The notes below the pieces were generated by a model that searched no databases, had not been told where the DNA came from, and saw only the letters and a list, made by a program, of their open reading frames with translations. A DNA stretch of 64,000 bases from Arthrobacter celericrescens (GTDB lineage: Bacteria > Actinomycetota > Actinomycetes > Actinomycetales > Micrococcaceae): contig NZ_QYLP01000016.1 of NCBI RefSeq assembly GCF_003614925.1, positions 62,001 through 126,000 of the forward strand, given 5' to 3'. The translations under genes and the position numbers were made by a program. Below, piece after piece: positions 42,467 through 52,547 of this stretch. The number at the start of each line of letters is the position of its first letter. The first letter of the stretch is position 1.

Positions 42467-43633
42467 TCAGCGCGGCACGGGAACGGAGGCGAGGATGCTG
42501 CCGAGGACCTCGTCGACGTGCACACCGTCCATCTGGGCTTCCGGGCGCAGTGCCACCCGATGGCGCAGGCACGGCAGGGCGAGTGCCTTGACGTCGTCGG
42601 GCGTGACGAAATCCCGGCCCGAGAGCCAGGCCCAGGCCCGGGACGTGGTGAGCAGCGCCGTGGCACCTCGCGGCGAGACGCCCAGCTGGAACGACGGCGC
42701 CGCCCGGGTGGCCCGCACTACATCCACGATGTAGGCCATGACTTCCGGCGCCACCCGCACGGCGGCAACTTTCGCCCGGGCGCTTTCCAGCTCGGCGCTG
42801 CCGGCGACCGCCCCGACTCCAGCGGCCGCCAGGTTCCGCGGGTCGAATCCTTCGGCGTGCCGCCGGACAACCTCGATCTCCTCGCCGCGGCCGGGCAGCG
42901 GCATGGTGAGCTTGAGCAGGAAACGGTCCAGCTGCGCTTCGGGTAGGGGATAGGTGCCCTCGTATTCCACCGGGTTCTGCGTGGCGGCGACGATGAACGG
43001 CACCGGCAACGGGCGGGACACGCCGTCGGCCGATACCTGGCGTTCCTCCATGGCCTCCAGCAGCGAGGCCTGGGTCTTCGGTGGCGTCCGGTTGATCTCG
43101 TCGGCCAGCAGGATGTTCGTGAAGACAGGACCTTCGCGGAAGGTGAACTCGGAACTACGGGAGTCGTAGACCAGGGAACCCGTGACGTCGCCGGGCATGA
43201 GGTCCGGGGTGAACTGGACCCGCTTGGTGTCGAGGCTCAGCGCTTGGGAGAGGGCCCGGACCAGCAGCGTCTTTGCCACGCCCGGCACGCCCTCCAGCAG
43301 CACGTGGCCGCTGCAGAGCAGTGCGATCAGCATGCCGGTCACCGTGGAATCCTGCCCGACGACGGCCTTGCCCACCTCGTGCCGGACGTCCAGGAGTGCC
43401 CGGCGGGCCGGGTCTCCCACAGCTGCGGGCGCGCGATCAGGGGACGGCCAGGTCGCGGCGGACTGCGCGGCCGGTGCCTGGGCTGCCGGATTGTTGGGCC
43501 CTGCCTGATTGTCGGGCCCTGCCTGATTGTCGGGCCCTGCCTGGGAGTCCGGGGCCCCCGGGACGATGTCGTAGGAAGGCGCCGTGCCGGTGTATCCGTC
43601 CCATTGGGTGTTCTGCTTCACGTTGTCGTTCAC
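42467..43633 (-). CDS. MoxR-family AAA+ ATPase
   Basis: A 388-residue chaperone-type AAA+ ATPase. After a ~70-residue Pro/Asn/Gln/Ala-rich disordered N-terminus with a tandem repeat, the AAA+ core shows Walker A GVPGVAKTLL, Walker B LLADEINRTPPKTQ, sensor 1 FIVAATQNP and the MoxR C-terminal arginine region (LGVSPRGATAL). GTG 43633 overlaps the upstream stop as GTGA; AGGAGG lies 10 nt before it. MoxR with DUF58 and DUF4129/DUF4350 genes is a recurrent cluster of unknown substrate. Confidence 0.93.
   Translation of the reverse strand: MNDNVKQNTQWDGYTGTAPSYDIVPGAPDSQAGPDNQAGPDNQAGPNNPAAQAPAAQSAATWPSPDRAPAAVGDPARRALLDVRHEVGKAVVGQDSTVTGMLIALLCSGHVLLEGVPGVAKTLLVRALSQALSLDTKRVQFTPDLMPGDVTGSLVYDSRSSEFTFREGPVFTNILLADEINRTPPKTQASLLEAMEERQVSADGVSRPLPVPFIVAATQNPVEYEGTYPLPEAQLDRFLLKLTMPLPGRGEEIEVVRRHAEGFDPRNLAAAGVGAVAGSAELESARAKVAAVRVAPEVMAYIVDVVRATRAAPSFQLGVSPRGATALLTTSRAWAWLSGRDFVTPDDVKALALPCLRHRVALRPEAQMDGVHVDEVLGSILASVPVPR
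43485..43538 (-). repeat. Three tandem 18-bp units in the MoxR N-terminal region
   Basis: GCCTGATTGTCGGGCCCT occurs exactly at 43503-43520 and 43521-43538 and imperfectly at 43485-43502. In the protein this gives repeated PDNQAG/PNNPAA hexapeptides in the disordered leader. In-frame repeats can vary in number without breaking the gene. Confidence 0.8.
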
Positions 43634-44808
43634 CGGGCTGACGCCTCCTGCTCGAGTTGTTCCAAAGTCTGTGCCCATCGCACCATGCCGGACTGCGAAT
43701 CCGGCCGGTGATCCAGGATGTCCCACACCTGCGCGGGCGGGCGGCCGGTCTTGCGGGAAACCGCCTCCACCACGGCGCCGACGCCGGCGTCCGGACCGAG
43801 CCGGAACACCCGTGAAAGCCGGACGAGGGTACCTGCCCGAAGATTCGTTGCGGCCCGCTCCAGAGCCCGGGAATCCTGGTAGAGCCTGGCCCGTCCCTCG
43901 GCCGTTTCGGCCGCCTTGACCACCACCGGAAGTGGTTCGAACACCAGCGGTCCAAGCCGCCGTCCGCGCCACAGGACTGCAAAGAAGGCGACGACCAGGA
44001 GCCACGGCCCAAGGAACGCCACCCAAGGCGGGGCCAGCTCGGACAGGCTGGCAGGTTTGCCGGCCTGCGGTACATCGCCTAGGCCCGGCAGGTACCAGAC
44101 CAGCTCGGGGGAGTCGCCCAGGCTACGCAGGACGAGCGCCGCGTTTCCGCGTTCGTCGAGCAGATCGTTGCTCAGCAGTGCGGTCCCGCCGAGCACCACC
44201 ACCCGGCCGTCGTCGCTGACTGCGTACAGGCCGCCATCGCCTATGCGATAACAAATCCCGCTGCTTCCGGCATACAGCCGGCCGCTGCCGGCCGAGATGT
44301 TCCCCGCCACCCTGGGATCCTCGAGGCTGCATTCGGGCTCCACCACCTCGCGCCCTTGCGGAACAACACCGGCGTTGCGGAGGCCGCTATCCAGTCCCCG
44401 CAAGGTCCGCCGGCCCGGACTGACCACGACGACCCTGTGCGCGGTGGCCCGGAGTTCCTGGAGCTGTTCCTCGCCGAGGTAGCCGTTCTGGTCGTAGAGC
44501 AGCAGGGTCGCTGCGGCCTTTTCTTCCAACACCGCCAAGGCCTGTTCGAAGGTGCCGGGTTCGGTGATGGCCACGCCCTGGCGGCGGAGGATCTCGGCAG
44601 CCGCCATGGCGCCGTCAGGCGCGGCATTGCGGGGTGACAGTGTCCTCCCGTCAGGATCCGAGCCTAACCGGGACACCACCAGATAGCCCAGCGTCATGGC
44701 CACGATGGACCCGATCACTATCCAGGCCACGTGCCGCCGAAGAGCACTTTTCCAACTGGCCGGCCCTGGCGTGCCGGGATCTGTGCGCTTCTGGCCGAGG
44801 GCCGTCAT
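43630..44808 (-). CDS. DUF4350-domain membrane protein
   Basis: A 392-residue protein with a membrane helix near residue 30 (HVAWIVIGSIVAMTLGYLVV), a DUF4350 domain outside (SPRNAAPDGAMAAAEILRRQGVAITEP), and a second helix near residue 260 (FLGPWLLVVAFFAVLWRGRRL) leading to a cytosolic tail. Typical member of MoxR/DUF58 clusters. Overlaps its neighbours by 4 bp on both sides (ATGA at 44805-44808 and GTGA at 43630-43633). Confidence 0.88.
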   Translation of the reverse strand: MTALGQKRTDPGTPGPASWKSALRRHVAWIVIGSIVAMTLGYLVVSRLGSDPDGRTLSPRNAAPDGAMAAAEILRRQGVAITEPGTFEQALAVLEEKAAATLLLYDQNGYLGEEQLQELRATAHRVVVVSPGRRTLRGLDSGLRNAGVVPQGREVVEPECSLEDPRVAGNISAGSGRLYAGSSGICYRIGDGGLYAVSDDGRVVVLGGTALLSNDLLDERGNAALVLRSLGDSPELVWYLPGLGDVPQAGKPASLSELAPPWVAFLGPWLLVVAFFAVLWRGRRLGPLVFEPLPVVVKAAETAEGRARLYQDSRALERAATNLRAGTLVRLSRVFRLGPDAGVGAVVEAVSRKTGRPPAQVWDILDHRPDSQSGMVRWAQTLEQLEQEASAR

Positions 44809-45491
44809 CGCGGCACCGCCAGTCCCCGGCCGGTGCGGCCCTGGTAGTCCGGCTTCAGGGTGGCCAGGTGGCTGTCCAGTGCACGCAGGCTCTCGTACTG
44901 TTCCGCCTCCGCCGCGGCGCGGCCGTACTTGACGGCGTCGAAGAGCCGGGCTGCTTCGTCCAGCTGCGCCTGGCTCCCGCTGAACGCGCGCCCGAGTTGG
45001 TCAGCCGCTTCGTCTGCGGTGCGTCCCGCTTGCGGATCGATGACGGTGCGGTCTTCGGCCGAACGCACCAGCGCACGGAACTGCTCGACGACGGCGGTGC
45101 TCCAGTCGCCCAGCGCCGCGGCGGCGGCGGCCCGCGAACGGAAGGTGACGGCGTCGAGGATTGCTTCTTCGTCAAAGACCGCGGCGGAGGGCCGCTTGCG
45201 CCCGGAGTTGAGCCGCGGCCTGACCACGATGACGGCCGCGACCACGAGCGCGAGGGCGAGCAGGATGGCGACGGGCCACGTCCAGTCCTGGCCCGGACCC
45301 GAGCCGTCGGAATTCAGGGAGCGCAGCCATTCCAGGAAGTCGTTCATTAGCTTGTCGAACCAGCTTGGCTTCGCGTCGGCGTACTGGGGTTTGCTGAGTT
45401 CCTCGATCGCCCATCGCCGGGCCTCGTTGCGGTCCGGATCGACTGGGGTTTCGGCGGGCAGCGCGGCCGCGAGCACGGAAAGGGCCATCAT
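44805..45491 (-). CDS. DUF4129-domain membrane protein
   Basis: A 228-residue protein with an N-terminal hydrophobic segment (MMALSVLAAALPA), one central membrane helix (TWPVAILLALALVVAAVIVV) and a C-terminal DUF4129 region (LGDWSTAVVEQFRALVRSAEDRTVIDPQAGRTADE, in parts), resembling the C-terminal domain of some transglutaminase-like proteins. ATG 45491 overlaps the upstream gene's TGA; a longer in-frame start at 45527 lies inside that gene. Part of the MoxR cluster. Confidence 0.85.
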   Translation of the reverse strand: MMALSVLAAALPAETPVDPDRNEARRWAIEELSKPQYADAKPSWFDKLMNDFLEWLRSLNSDGSGPGQDWTWPVAILLALALVVAAVIVVRPRLNSGRKRPSAAVFDEEAILDAVTFRSRAAAAAALGDWSTAVVEQFRALVRSAEDRTVIDPQAGRTADEAADQLGRAFSGSQAQLDEAARLFDAVKYGRAAAEAEQYESLRALDSHLATLKPDYQGRTGRGLAVPR

Positions 45492-46789
45492 CCTGTCGGG
45501 AACCCCATACCCGGTCCCTGCTGCCATCCCCCGGGGCGATGCAGGGGCAGCCCGCGGCCGGGAACGCCGTCGGGGTCGCTTCCGGATTCCAGCATTCTCT
45601 GGAGATCCACATCCAGCCCGTCACGCCGCATCCGCAGATCGAGGTAAACCAAGGCGGATACAGCGGACTGGAACGCGAAGCCCAGGGCACCGACCAGGCC
45701 GCCAACCACCATCCCGATGATCGTGAGCAGGAGGTCTGTGTTGGTCTGTTGCTCGATGCCGGCGTGCGGGGTGACCGTTGAACTGATCCCGCCGACCGCG
45801 AAGGTGATGGGGATCTGGACCACTTGGCCGATCACCCCAACAATCAGGCCGGCCACCAGCACGATGCCGAGGATCCGCCACCAGTTCGCGGTGGTCAGGG
45901 CCCAGGAACGGCGGAGGGCGTCGATAACCCCCAGCTCCTCGATGGTCACGGCGGCCGGAGCCACCAGCAGCTTGATGGACAGCCAGACGGTGACCGCCAA
46001 GGCTCCCAGCCCGAGAGGAAGGACGATGAGGAGGCCGGCCGGACCCATCCCGGTGAGGATGGCCACAGCCATCACGAACAGCAGGCCGAGCGGCACGAGG
46101 GGCACCAGAAGCATGAGCAGGGACAGCCCGGTGAGGGCGAGCAAGCGGTGCCGTACGAGGACCCACATCTGCTTGAACCCGGTCCTCCGGTTCAAGGACG
46201 AGCGGGACACGGGCACGGCCATGACCCCGCTCAGGATGGACATCAGGATCGCAGTCAGCAGGGAGACGCCCAGCCCGCCGGCGAACAGGCCAAGGGCCGG
46301 CCCGAGCAGTGCAGTTGTCTCATCTCTATCCAAGCGGCTTCCGCTCGCCAGTTCGAGGCGGGTGAGCAGGTCGAGGGTTCCGGCGATCAAGGTAGCCGCC
46401 AGAAGGAGGGACACACATTGTCCGAGGAGAGAGGAGCCGAGCATGGCGGCGGGGTTCCTGCGGACCGTTTGGAAGGCGCCGTCCAAGACTTCGCCGAACA
46501 GCAAGGGACGCAGAGGGACGATCCCCGGCTTGGGAGGGGCGACATAACGAGGCTGGCCATAAGGTGTGCCCGGCTGGGGCGGCTGGCCCCACTGAGGCTG
46601 GCCCGGCCCGCCCCAATGCGGCTGTCCGCCCCATTGCGCCTGGCTTCCCCATCCCGGCTGGGCAGCCGGTTGCGTTCCGCTGCCGCCTTGCGGCTGCCCC
46701 CCCTGCGGTTGGCCGCCGCCCCGCTGTTGGCCCCACTGAGGCTGACCCCATGGTGGCTGGGCGCCGGGCCCGGGTTCCTGCTGTGACAC
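45488..46789 (-). CDS. Multipass membrane protein with Gln/Gly/Trp-rich N-terminus
   Basis: A 433-residue protein, first gene of the minus-strand MoxR cluster. The N-terminal ~95 residues are low complexity with repeated PQWGQ, GGQPQ and QWGGQP units and are probably cytosolic. About six membrane helices follow (LGSSLLGQCVSLLLAATLIAG, LLMLLVPLVPLGLLFVMAVAIL, ILGIVLVAGLIVGVIGQVV and others), related to the glycerophosphodiester phosphodiesterase membrane-domain family; there is no phosphodiesterase domain. GTG 46789 has GGGGAGGAA 6 nt upstream. Divergent from mtrA with 161 bp between. Confidence 0.8.
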   Translation of the reverse strand: MSQQEPGPGAQPPWGQPQWGQQRGGGQPQGGQPQGGSGTQPAAQPGWGSQAQWGGQPHWGGPGQPQWGQPPQPGTPYGQPRYVAPPKPGIVPLRPLLFGEVLDGAFQTVRRNPAAMLGSSLLGQCVSLLLAATLIAGTLDLLTRLELASGSRLDRDETTALLGPALGLFAGGLGVSLLTAILMSILSGVMAVPVSRSSLNRRTGFKQMWVLVRHRLLALTGLSLLMLLVPLVPLGLLFVMAVAILTGMGPAGLLIVLPLGLGALAVTVWLSIKLLVAPAAVTIEELGVIDALRRSWALTTANWWRILGIVLVAGLIVGVIGQVVQIPITFAVGGISSTVTPHAGIEQQTNTDLLLTIIGMVVGGLVGALGFAFQSAVSALVYLDLRMRRDGLDVDLQRMLESGSDPDGVPGRGLPLHRPGGWQQGPGMGFPTG

Positions 46790-46950
46790 GCGTTCCTCCC
46801 CAAAAGTGCCGTGTCCGCCCAGCCTATAGTTCCGCCGTCGCTGCTCATAGCCCTTCCGGCGATCACGGCAGGGGTGCGGCCGCGGCAAGCCGCCATGCCG
46901 TGATCAGGGGTCAACGGGACAATGGCCATTCGATGGTGGAATATATAACT

Positions 46951-47625
46951 ATGAAGGCACGCATCCTGGTAGTTGACGACGACGAAGCACTCGCCGAGAT
47001 GATCGGCATCGTGCTCCGCAACGACGGCTTCGATCCGGTTTTCTGCGCAGACGGTGGTCAGGCGCTTGACGTATTCCGCTCCTCGAAGCCGGACCTCGTC
47101 CTCCTGGACCTCATGCTCCCGGGCTCGGACGGGATCGAGGTCTGCCGCCAGATCCGTGGCGAATCGGATGTCCCCATCGTCATGCTGACGGCCAAATCGG
47201 ATACCTCCGACGTAGTCCGCGGCCTGGAGTCCGGTGCAGACGACTACGTGCCCAAGCCTTTCAAGCCTGCCGAACTCGTCGCCAGGGTTCGCGCCCGGCT
47301 GCGCCCGGGGGAGCAGAAGGCCCCCGAAACCCTCCGGATCGCGGACGTCACCATCGATGTCGCCGGCCACATGGTCACGCGCGGCGGGGAACGGATCTCG
47401 CTCACTCCGCTGGAGTTCGACCTCCTGGTCGCCTTGGCCCGCAAACCGTGGCAGGTCTTCACCCGTGAACTCCTCCTGGAGCAGGTGTGGGGTTACCGTC
47501 ACGCCGCCGACACCAGGCTCGTGAACGTCCATGTCCAGCGGCTGCGCTCCAAGATCGAGCGCGACCCGGAAGCACCCGAAGTTGTTCTGACGGTCCGTGG
47601 TGTCGGTTACAAAGCGGGATCCTGA
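46951..47625 (+). CDS. mtrA: Response regulator MtrA
   Basis: A 224-residue OmpR-class response regulator controlling cell-envelope, division and osmotic-response genes in actinobacteria. The phosphoacceptor is D53 (LVLLDLMLPGSDG), with acidic residues at D10-D12 and the conserved lysine in DYVPKPFKPAEL; the C-terminal winged helix contains LTPLEFDLLVALARKPWQVFTRE in the family form. ATG 46951 starts the conserved MKARILVVDDD. Ribosome binding may use GGTGGA 10 nt upstream. The mtrB start lies within its last codons. Confidence 0.95.
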   Translation: MKARILVVDDDEALAEMIGIVLRNDGFDPVFCADGGQALDVFRSSKPDLVLLDLMLPGSDGIEVCRQIRGESDVPIVMLTAKSDTSDVVRGLESGADDYVPKPFKPAELVARVRARLRPGEQKAPETLRIADVTIDVAGHMVTRGGERISLTPLEFDLLVALARKPWQVFTRELLLEQVWGYRHAADTRLVNVHVQRLRSKIERDPEAPEVVLTVRGVGYKAGS

Positions 47626-49579
47626 GTCACCCTCCGGCAAGACCGGATCCGGGACCACGCTGCCCGATGCGGTGCCGGCGGAGCAGCCCGTCCCATCAAG
47701 CCAGGAACCGGACCAGGAACAAGGCCGTCCGGCGGAAAAGCACGGCAGCGGCCGGCCCCTCACCGCGCGGCGCATCATGCTCCTCGGCCGGATCTGGACG
47801 CGCCGCGCCCTGATCCTCGGGCTGCGGATAACGCGCTTGGTGGTCACGGCGCTGCAGCATCTCCGGCCGGGACTGCGGTACCTCTGGAAGTCCCTGCTCC
47901 GGCGCTGGCGGCGCTCCCTCGAACTCAGGACGGTCATGATGACCATCCTGCTCTCGGTGATTTCCTTCGCGGTTGTCGGAGCCTACTTGTCCAACCAGAT
48001 CGCGAACAACCTGTTCCAGGAACGGCTGACCCAGGCGGAGTCCGAAAGCCGCTACTACGTCAAGCAGGTCCAGGACACCTTCGACGGCGCCCAGGTCAAC
48101 GATCAATCCAGCGTCATCACCCTCGTGTACGACACCCTGAACACGGTGGAGGGCAACGGCTCGGTCATCCAGCGCCGGTATGTTTTCGAAGCCCTTCCGG
48201 AACAGAACAAACCGCGCAACCGCTGGGTGGAATCCCGCGCCTCCGACCAACTGACGGTGCGCGTCATTCCGCCGGAACTGCGCAAGTCCGTGCAGGAGTC
48301 GGGCAAGGAACAGTACTGGGCCTCCACCGAATTCCCGGTGGGAAACCAGGACCACCCGGGCATCGCCGTCGGGAACAAGGTCACCTTCAACGGCACCGTC
48401 TACGAGCTGTACCTGCTCTATGACCTCGAAAACGCCCAGCAGACCCTCGACCAGATCCAGAACGTGCTCTGGGCAGGCGGCGCGGCGCTGATCATCATGA
48501 TCGGCGGCATCGCCTGGTACGTCACCCGGAACGTTGTGAGTCCGGTGAGCCATGCCGCCGTCGTCTCCGAAAAACTGGCCGCCGGGCAGCTCCAAGAGCG
48601 CATGGTCGTCAAGGGCGAGGACGAGGTGGCCCGCCTCGGAGCGTCCTTCAACCACATGGCGGCGAGCCTTCAGGAACAGATCACCCAGCTCGCCACGCTC
48701 TCCCAGATGCAGCAGCGCTTCGTCTCGGATGTCTCGCACGAGCTCCGCACGCCGCTCACCACCGTCCGGATGGCGGCGGAGGTCTTATTCGACGCGCGGG
48801 ACAGCTTCGACCCCATCAACCGGCGCTCCGCGGAACTGCTCTACAACCAGGTGGAACGGTTCCAATCATTGCTTTCGGACCTGCTGGAGATCTCGCGGTT
48901 CGACGCCGGCGCCGCCGTCCTGGAAGCCGAACCGCAGGACATCTTCCAGCTCATCGGACAGGTCATCGAGGGTGCCGCCCCGGTTGCCGCCGAGTACGGT
49001 TCCGAGGTCCGGCTCACATCACGGAACAAGAGCATCATCGTCGAAATGGACTCCCGCCGCATCGACCGGATCCTGCGCAACCTGCTCCTGAACGCCGTCG
49101 AGCACGGCGAAGGAAAGCCGGTGCACGTGACGGTCGCGGCGAACCACGACGCCGTCGCGGTTTCGGTCCGGGACCACGGAATCGGCATGACCCCGGCCGA
49201 GGCCGCCCGGGTGTTCGACCGCTTTTGGCGGGCGGATCCAGCCCGTGCCCGCACCACAGGTGGCAGCGGCCTTGGCCTGTCCATCGCCGCCGAAGACACC
49301 AAGCTCCACAACGGCTGGCTGCAGGCCTGGGGCCAGAAGGGCGCTGGGTCGAATTTCCGGCTCACCCTGCCGCTGAAGAAGGGCGGAACCATCGTGAAAT
49401 CGCCGCTCCACCTTGAACCCCATGACCTCAGGCTGCCCGGCACCGCCCCGGAGCAAAGGGTGCTTGTGGTCGACACGCAGGAGCGCCAGCCGCGCCTTGC
49501 CCAAGCGCCGTCGTCGGACACGTCCGGACGGACCGACTACGGCGGGGCACCTGGCGCGGGGGAGGCCGGCCGTGCGTAG
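47597..49579 (+). CDS. mtrB: Sensor histidine kinase MtrB
   Basis: A 660-residue sensor kinase, partner of MtrA. Two membrane helices flank an extracellular sensor ([22 protein letters not shown] and [21 protein letters not shown]), then HAMP, the dimerisation domain with phosphorylated H381 ([14 protein letters not shown]), and the ATPase domain with N, G1 ([10 protein letters not shown]) and G2 ([12 protein letters not shown]) boxes. The tail after the kinase is disordered. I use GTG 47597, which overlaps mtrA by 29 bp; the ~60-residue start region is Pro/Glu-rich and poorly conserved, so a later start (for example near 47672) is possible. The stop overlaps lpqB by 8 bp. Confidence 0.93.
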   Translation: MVSVTKRDPESPSGKTGSGTTLPDAVPAEQPVPSSQEPDQEQGRPAEKHGSGRPLTARRIMLLGRIWTRRALILGLRITRLVVTALQHLRPGLRYLWKSLLRRWRRSLELRTVMMTILLSVISFAVVGAYLSNQIANNLFQERLTQAESESRYYVKQVQDTFDGAQVNDQSSVITLVYDTLNTVEGNGSVIQRRYVFEALPEQNKPRNRWVESRASDQLTVRVIPPELRKSVQESGKEQYWASTEFPVGNQDHPGIAVGNKVTFNGTVYELYLLYDLENAQQTLDQIQNVLWAGGAALIIMIGGIAWYVTRNVVSPVSHAAVVSEKLAAGQLQERMVVKGEDEVARLGASFNHMAASLQEQITQLATLSQMQQRFVSDVSHELRTPLTTVRMAAEVLFDARDSFDPINRRSAELLYNQVERFQSLLSDLLEISRFDAGAAVLEAEPQDIFQLIGQVIEGAAPVAAEYGSEVRLTSRNKSIIVEMDSRRIDRILRNLLLNAVEHGEGKPVHVTVAANHDAVAVSVRDHGIGMTPAEAARVFDRFWRADPARARTTGGSGLGLSIAAEDTKLHNGWLQAWGQKGAGSNFRLTLPLKKGGTIVKSPLHLEPHDLRLPGTAPEQRVLVVDTQERQPRLAQAPSSDTSGRTDYGGAPGAGEAGRA

Positions 49580-51290
49580 GGGACCGCGCCGCTTCCCGGT
49601 GCTTTTGCTCGCCGCCTTCGCCGCTGTTGTGCTCGTGCTCAGCTCCTGCGCCCAGATCCCGCGCTCGGGGCCGGTGGGGAAGAGCAAGGAGGAAAGCGCC
49701 GGAAACCTGAACGTGCCCGATTTCTTCCCGCCGCCGCCGCAGCCCGGCGCCGGTCCGGAGACCGTCATCGAGGACTTCTACGGCGCCGGCAGCGGCTACG
49801 CGGACGACTACGCGGTCGCCCGCCAATACCTCACCCAGTCCCTCTCGGTCAGCTGGAAGTCGGACAAGCGCACGCTCGTGTACCGCAAGGCGCAGGTGGT
49901 CCCCACCAGCGTCGAGAATGAATTCAGGTATGAACTGGACCTCGCGTACGCCGTTGACGCCGACGGCGTTGCCACCCACTACCCAGAAGGCACCCTGGAG
50001 AGCATTCCGGTGACCGTCGAACAGGTTGACGGTGAATGGCGGATGTCCCAGGTGCCGGACGGCACCGCGATCCCGGAACAGACCTTCCGGGTGATCTACG
50101 GCGCGTATCCGATCTACTTCTACGATCCCGGCTTCGATTACGCGGTGCCCGACTACAGGTGGTTTATCAAGAAGAAGACGGTCAAGGCGATGACGAGCGC
50201 CCTGCTCGCCGGACCGGCACCATACCTGCGCGGCGCCGTCGTCAGTGCTTTCCCCTCGGGGATCCGCCTGGTGCGCGAATCGGTGCCCGTGGTCTCGGGG
50301 GCGGCCCAGGTGGACCTGTCCGCCAAGGAACTGGTGGAGGCTTCCGCGGAGGACCGGCAGCGCATGCAGAACCAGCTCCTGCTGACCTTCCGCACCCAGC
50401 CGGACGTGATCAGCGTCCAGCTCCGCGCCGACCAGGACCTGGTCCGGGTCGAAGATACGGGGGCCGTCCTTCCGCCAGTCCTGGAGAAGAGCGTGCCCGC
50501 GCGCCAGATCGTGGTGAGCAACGGTGAACTCGCCCGCTACGAAAACAACCGGCTCACCCCGTTGCCGGACATGCAGCCTGTTGCGGGACTGGGGCCGCAG
50601 GAACCCGCTGAATCGCCGGCGTCGAAGTCCGTGGCCTTCCTCAACGGCTCCGGCTCCACCCTGTACTCGATGCTGCCTGGCCAGGAACCTCGTCCGCTGA
50701 CCACGCGCAGCACGTTGACCCGGCCGTCCTTCAGCCTGCAGGACTGGGTCTGGACCGCGGGCCCGGGGGCGAACGGCGGTACGCAGGTGGTGGCTTTCAA
50801 GCCCTCCGCGGCCGCCAAGGGCGGAGCCGTTCCCGCCGTGTCCCTGACGCCCCGGTGGCTCGCAGGACGTTCCGTCAAGGAGTTCCGGGTTTCGCGGGAG
50901 GGCACCCGGGCCCTGGTCATCTCGGAACTTCGAGGCAGGACATCCATCCAGGTCACGGGCATCGTCCGCAACCCGGACGGCTCTCCCCGGGGCCTCACCA
51001 GCCCGGTCACGCTCGAAGCGAGCAACGGGGTGGACCACGGGGTCTGGGTCAATTCGGCGACCGTCGTTGTCATGAAGGCTTCTGCGTCGGGAAACGTTGC
51101 CCCTGAACTGGTTCCGCTGACCACCGGCCTGCCGCAGCAGCTCCCGGCCTGGCCCGGGCTGACCGGTCTGAGCGCCGGCAATGGCGGGGACGAAATCTAC
51201 GGGCAGTCCGCGGCTGGCCTGTTCCAGCGGGTGGGGAACGGTTGGGAGCTCCAGCTCAAGGGACCGATCGACCCCGCCTTCCCCGGCTAG
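49572..51290 (+). CDS. lpqB: Lipoprotein LpqB, MtrAB accessory
   Basis: A 572-residue lipoprotein that binds the MtrB sensor domain and modulates MtrA phosphorylation. The signal peptide [17 protein letters not shown] ends in a lipobox (LSSC); then come the conserved SGPVGKS and the GerMN domain (about residues 190-300, around [16 protein letters not shown]), and a C-terminal beta-propeller-like region. GTG 49572 overlaps the mtrB stop and has GGGGAGG upstream; frame openings further upstream lie in mtrB. Confidence 0.94.
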   Translation: MRRGPRRFPVLLLAAFAAVVLVLSSCAQIPRSGPVGKSKEESAGNLNVPDFFPPPPQPGAGPETVIEDFYGAGSGYADDYAVARQYLTQSLSVSWKSDKRTLVYRKAQVVPTSVENEFRYELDLAYAVDADGVATHYPEGTLESIPVTVEQVDGEWRMSQVPDGTAIPEQTFRVIYGAYPIYFYDPGFDYAVPDYRWFIKKKTVKAMTSALLAGPAPYLRGAVVSAFPSGIRLVRESVPVVSGAAQVDLSAKELVEASAEDRQRMQNQLLLTFRTQPDVISVQLRADQDLVRVEDTGAVLPPVLEKSVPARQIVVSNGELARYENNRLTPLPDMQPVAGLGPQEPAESPASKSVAFLNGSGSTLYSMLPGQEPRPLTTRSTLTRPSFSLQDWVWTAGPGANGGTQVVAFKPSAAAKGGAVPAVSLTPRWLAGRSVKEFRVSREGTRALVISELRGRTSIQVTGIVRNPDGSPRGLTSPVTLEASNGVDHGVWVNSATVVVMKASASGNVAPELVPLTTGLPQQLPAWPGLTGLSAGNGGDEIYGQSAAGLFQRVGNGWELQLKGPIDPAFPG

Positions 51291-51351
51291 CTTTTCCACA
51301 TAGCCGAGTCCGTCTCTGGTGCAATAGGAGGCGCCGCCGGAGGCTGTGTGC

Positions 51352-52404
51352 ATGGACAAACCGATGCCCGGCCGGGGAGCCGTGGCGGAGGCGGAAAGCG
51401 TGACGTACGACGCCGGCGTCCCCGGCGTGCGCGACCCCGACCTTTTCGCCGTGCCCGACCATGCCGCCCGTCACCGGGGCGCCCATGCGCGGGCGTTGTC
51501 GCGCCTGCTTGAGGCCCTCGGTCTGGCCTGGGCCGAGCTCATTGCCCTTGTCGCCCCGGTGGAGTGCGTCTGCTGCGGCCGTGAGGACACTGAAGTTTGC
51601 GGGGCCTGTGCCCGCCGGATCCGGAAACTGTGCGCCAATCCGTTCCGGGCCGAGTCCCAGGCGCCGGCCCTGCTCACTGTGGAGGGCACGGTCCTGGTGC
51701 CGGTGGTCGCGGTGGGGCCCTACCGGGAAGAACTTGCCCAGGCTGTTCTGTCCTTCAAGAAGTTCGGCCAGCGCGGCCTTGCCTTGCTGCTGGGGCGGAT
51801 GCTGGAGCGCGGCTTGTCCGCGGCGGCAGGGGAAACCTCTAGCGTTTGCCTGGTACCGGTGCCCAGCAGCGCCGCTGCGTTCCGCCGTCGCGGGTTCAGC
51901 CCTGTCCACCTGCTGCTCCGGCAGGCCCGGCGCCGGGAAGGAACTGAGTGGGTTCCCTGCGACGTCCTGCGCAAGCGCTGGAGCGGCCTTCCCGCCTGGG
52001 CCGTTTCCTTTCAGGGCATCGGCGACGGTGTGCCTCTGCCCGACCTCCTGGGGGCGGGCTCCGGGCTGCTTGGCCGTGCGCGTTCCGCCCGTCCGGGGAG
52101 CACCGGGCAAAAGGGATTGGACAGGGGCGGCCGCGCCCGCCGTGTCCGGGGATCGATGGCTGTTCGGCCAAGCCTGAAGAATCCGGTCGCCGGCAAGCCC
52201 TGCATCATCGTGGACGATGTCCTGACGACGGGAGCCACCATCGCCGAGGCGGCCAGGGCTGTCGAAGCCGCGGGCGGGCTTGTGCGCGGCGCCGTCGTGC
52301 TGGCGGCAACACGCGCTCCGGGCGGCCAGAGCTCCGGCGATGGGAAAGCCGCTCACGGTCAAGATGACTCAAAACAAATTAAAAGCTCCGAAGGGGTGAA
52401 TTAG
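51352..52404 (+). CDS. ComF-family phosphoribosyltransferase-like protein
   Basis: A 350-residue ComF/amidophosphoribosyltransferase-like protein. An N-terminal cysteine knuckle (ECVCCGREDTEVCGACARRI) precedes the PRTase core with LVPVPSSAAAFRRRGFSP and the PRPP-binding CIIVDDVLTTGAT. ComF proteins take part in DNA uptake or, in other species, related processes; here only the fold is certain. ATG 51352 lies 8 nt after GGAGG, while GTG 51346 is too close. The C-terminal 25 residues are Gly/Ser/Lys-rich. Position after lpqB matches other actinobacteria. Confidence 0.88.
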   Translation: MDKPMPGRGAVAEAESVTYDAGVPGVRDPDLFAVPDHAARHRGAHARALSRLLEALGLAWAELIALVAPVECVCCGREDTEVCGACARRIRKLCANPFRAESQAPALLTVEGTVLVPVVAVGPYREELAQAVLSFKKFGQRGLALLLGRMLERGLSAAAGETSSVCLVPVPSSAAAFRRRGFSPVHLLLRQARRREGTEWVPCDVLRKRWSGLPAWAVSFQGIGDGVPLPDLLGAGSGLLGRARSARPGSTGQKGLDRGGRARRVRGSMAVRPSLKNPVAGKPCIIVDDVLTTGATIAEAARAVEAAGGLVRGAVVLAATRAPGGQSSGDGKAAHGQDDSKQIKSSEGVN

Positions 52405-52547
52405 CGGTAACGATGAACTAACGTCGGAGATGGGTACCAAGAACAGATGTACCTGTCGATAGCGGCTCGGAAAGGGGCTCGACTGTCCGTCAGAAAGCCC
52501 CCCCAAAATTGCCGTTGTCGTGTCACCTGAGTTATTTGGAGGGCACC

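Noticed and set aside
43485..43538. Possible CRISPR-like array
   Set aside because: Units are directly contiguous, without spacers, and lie in frame inside a gene.
52405..52547. GGGTAC at 52432 as a stress-sigma-factor -10 for hpf
   Set aside because: No GTTT-like -35 at 14 to 17 nt; the nearest GGTAA is about 21 nt away.
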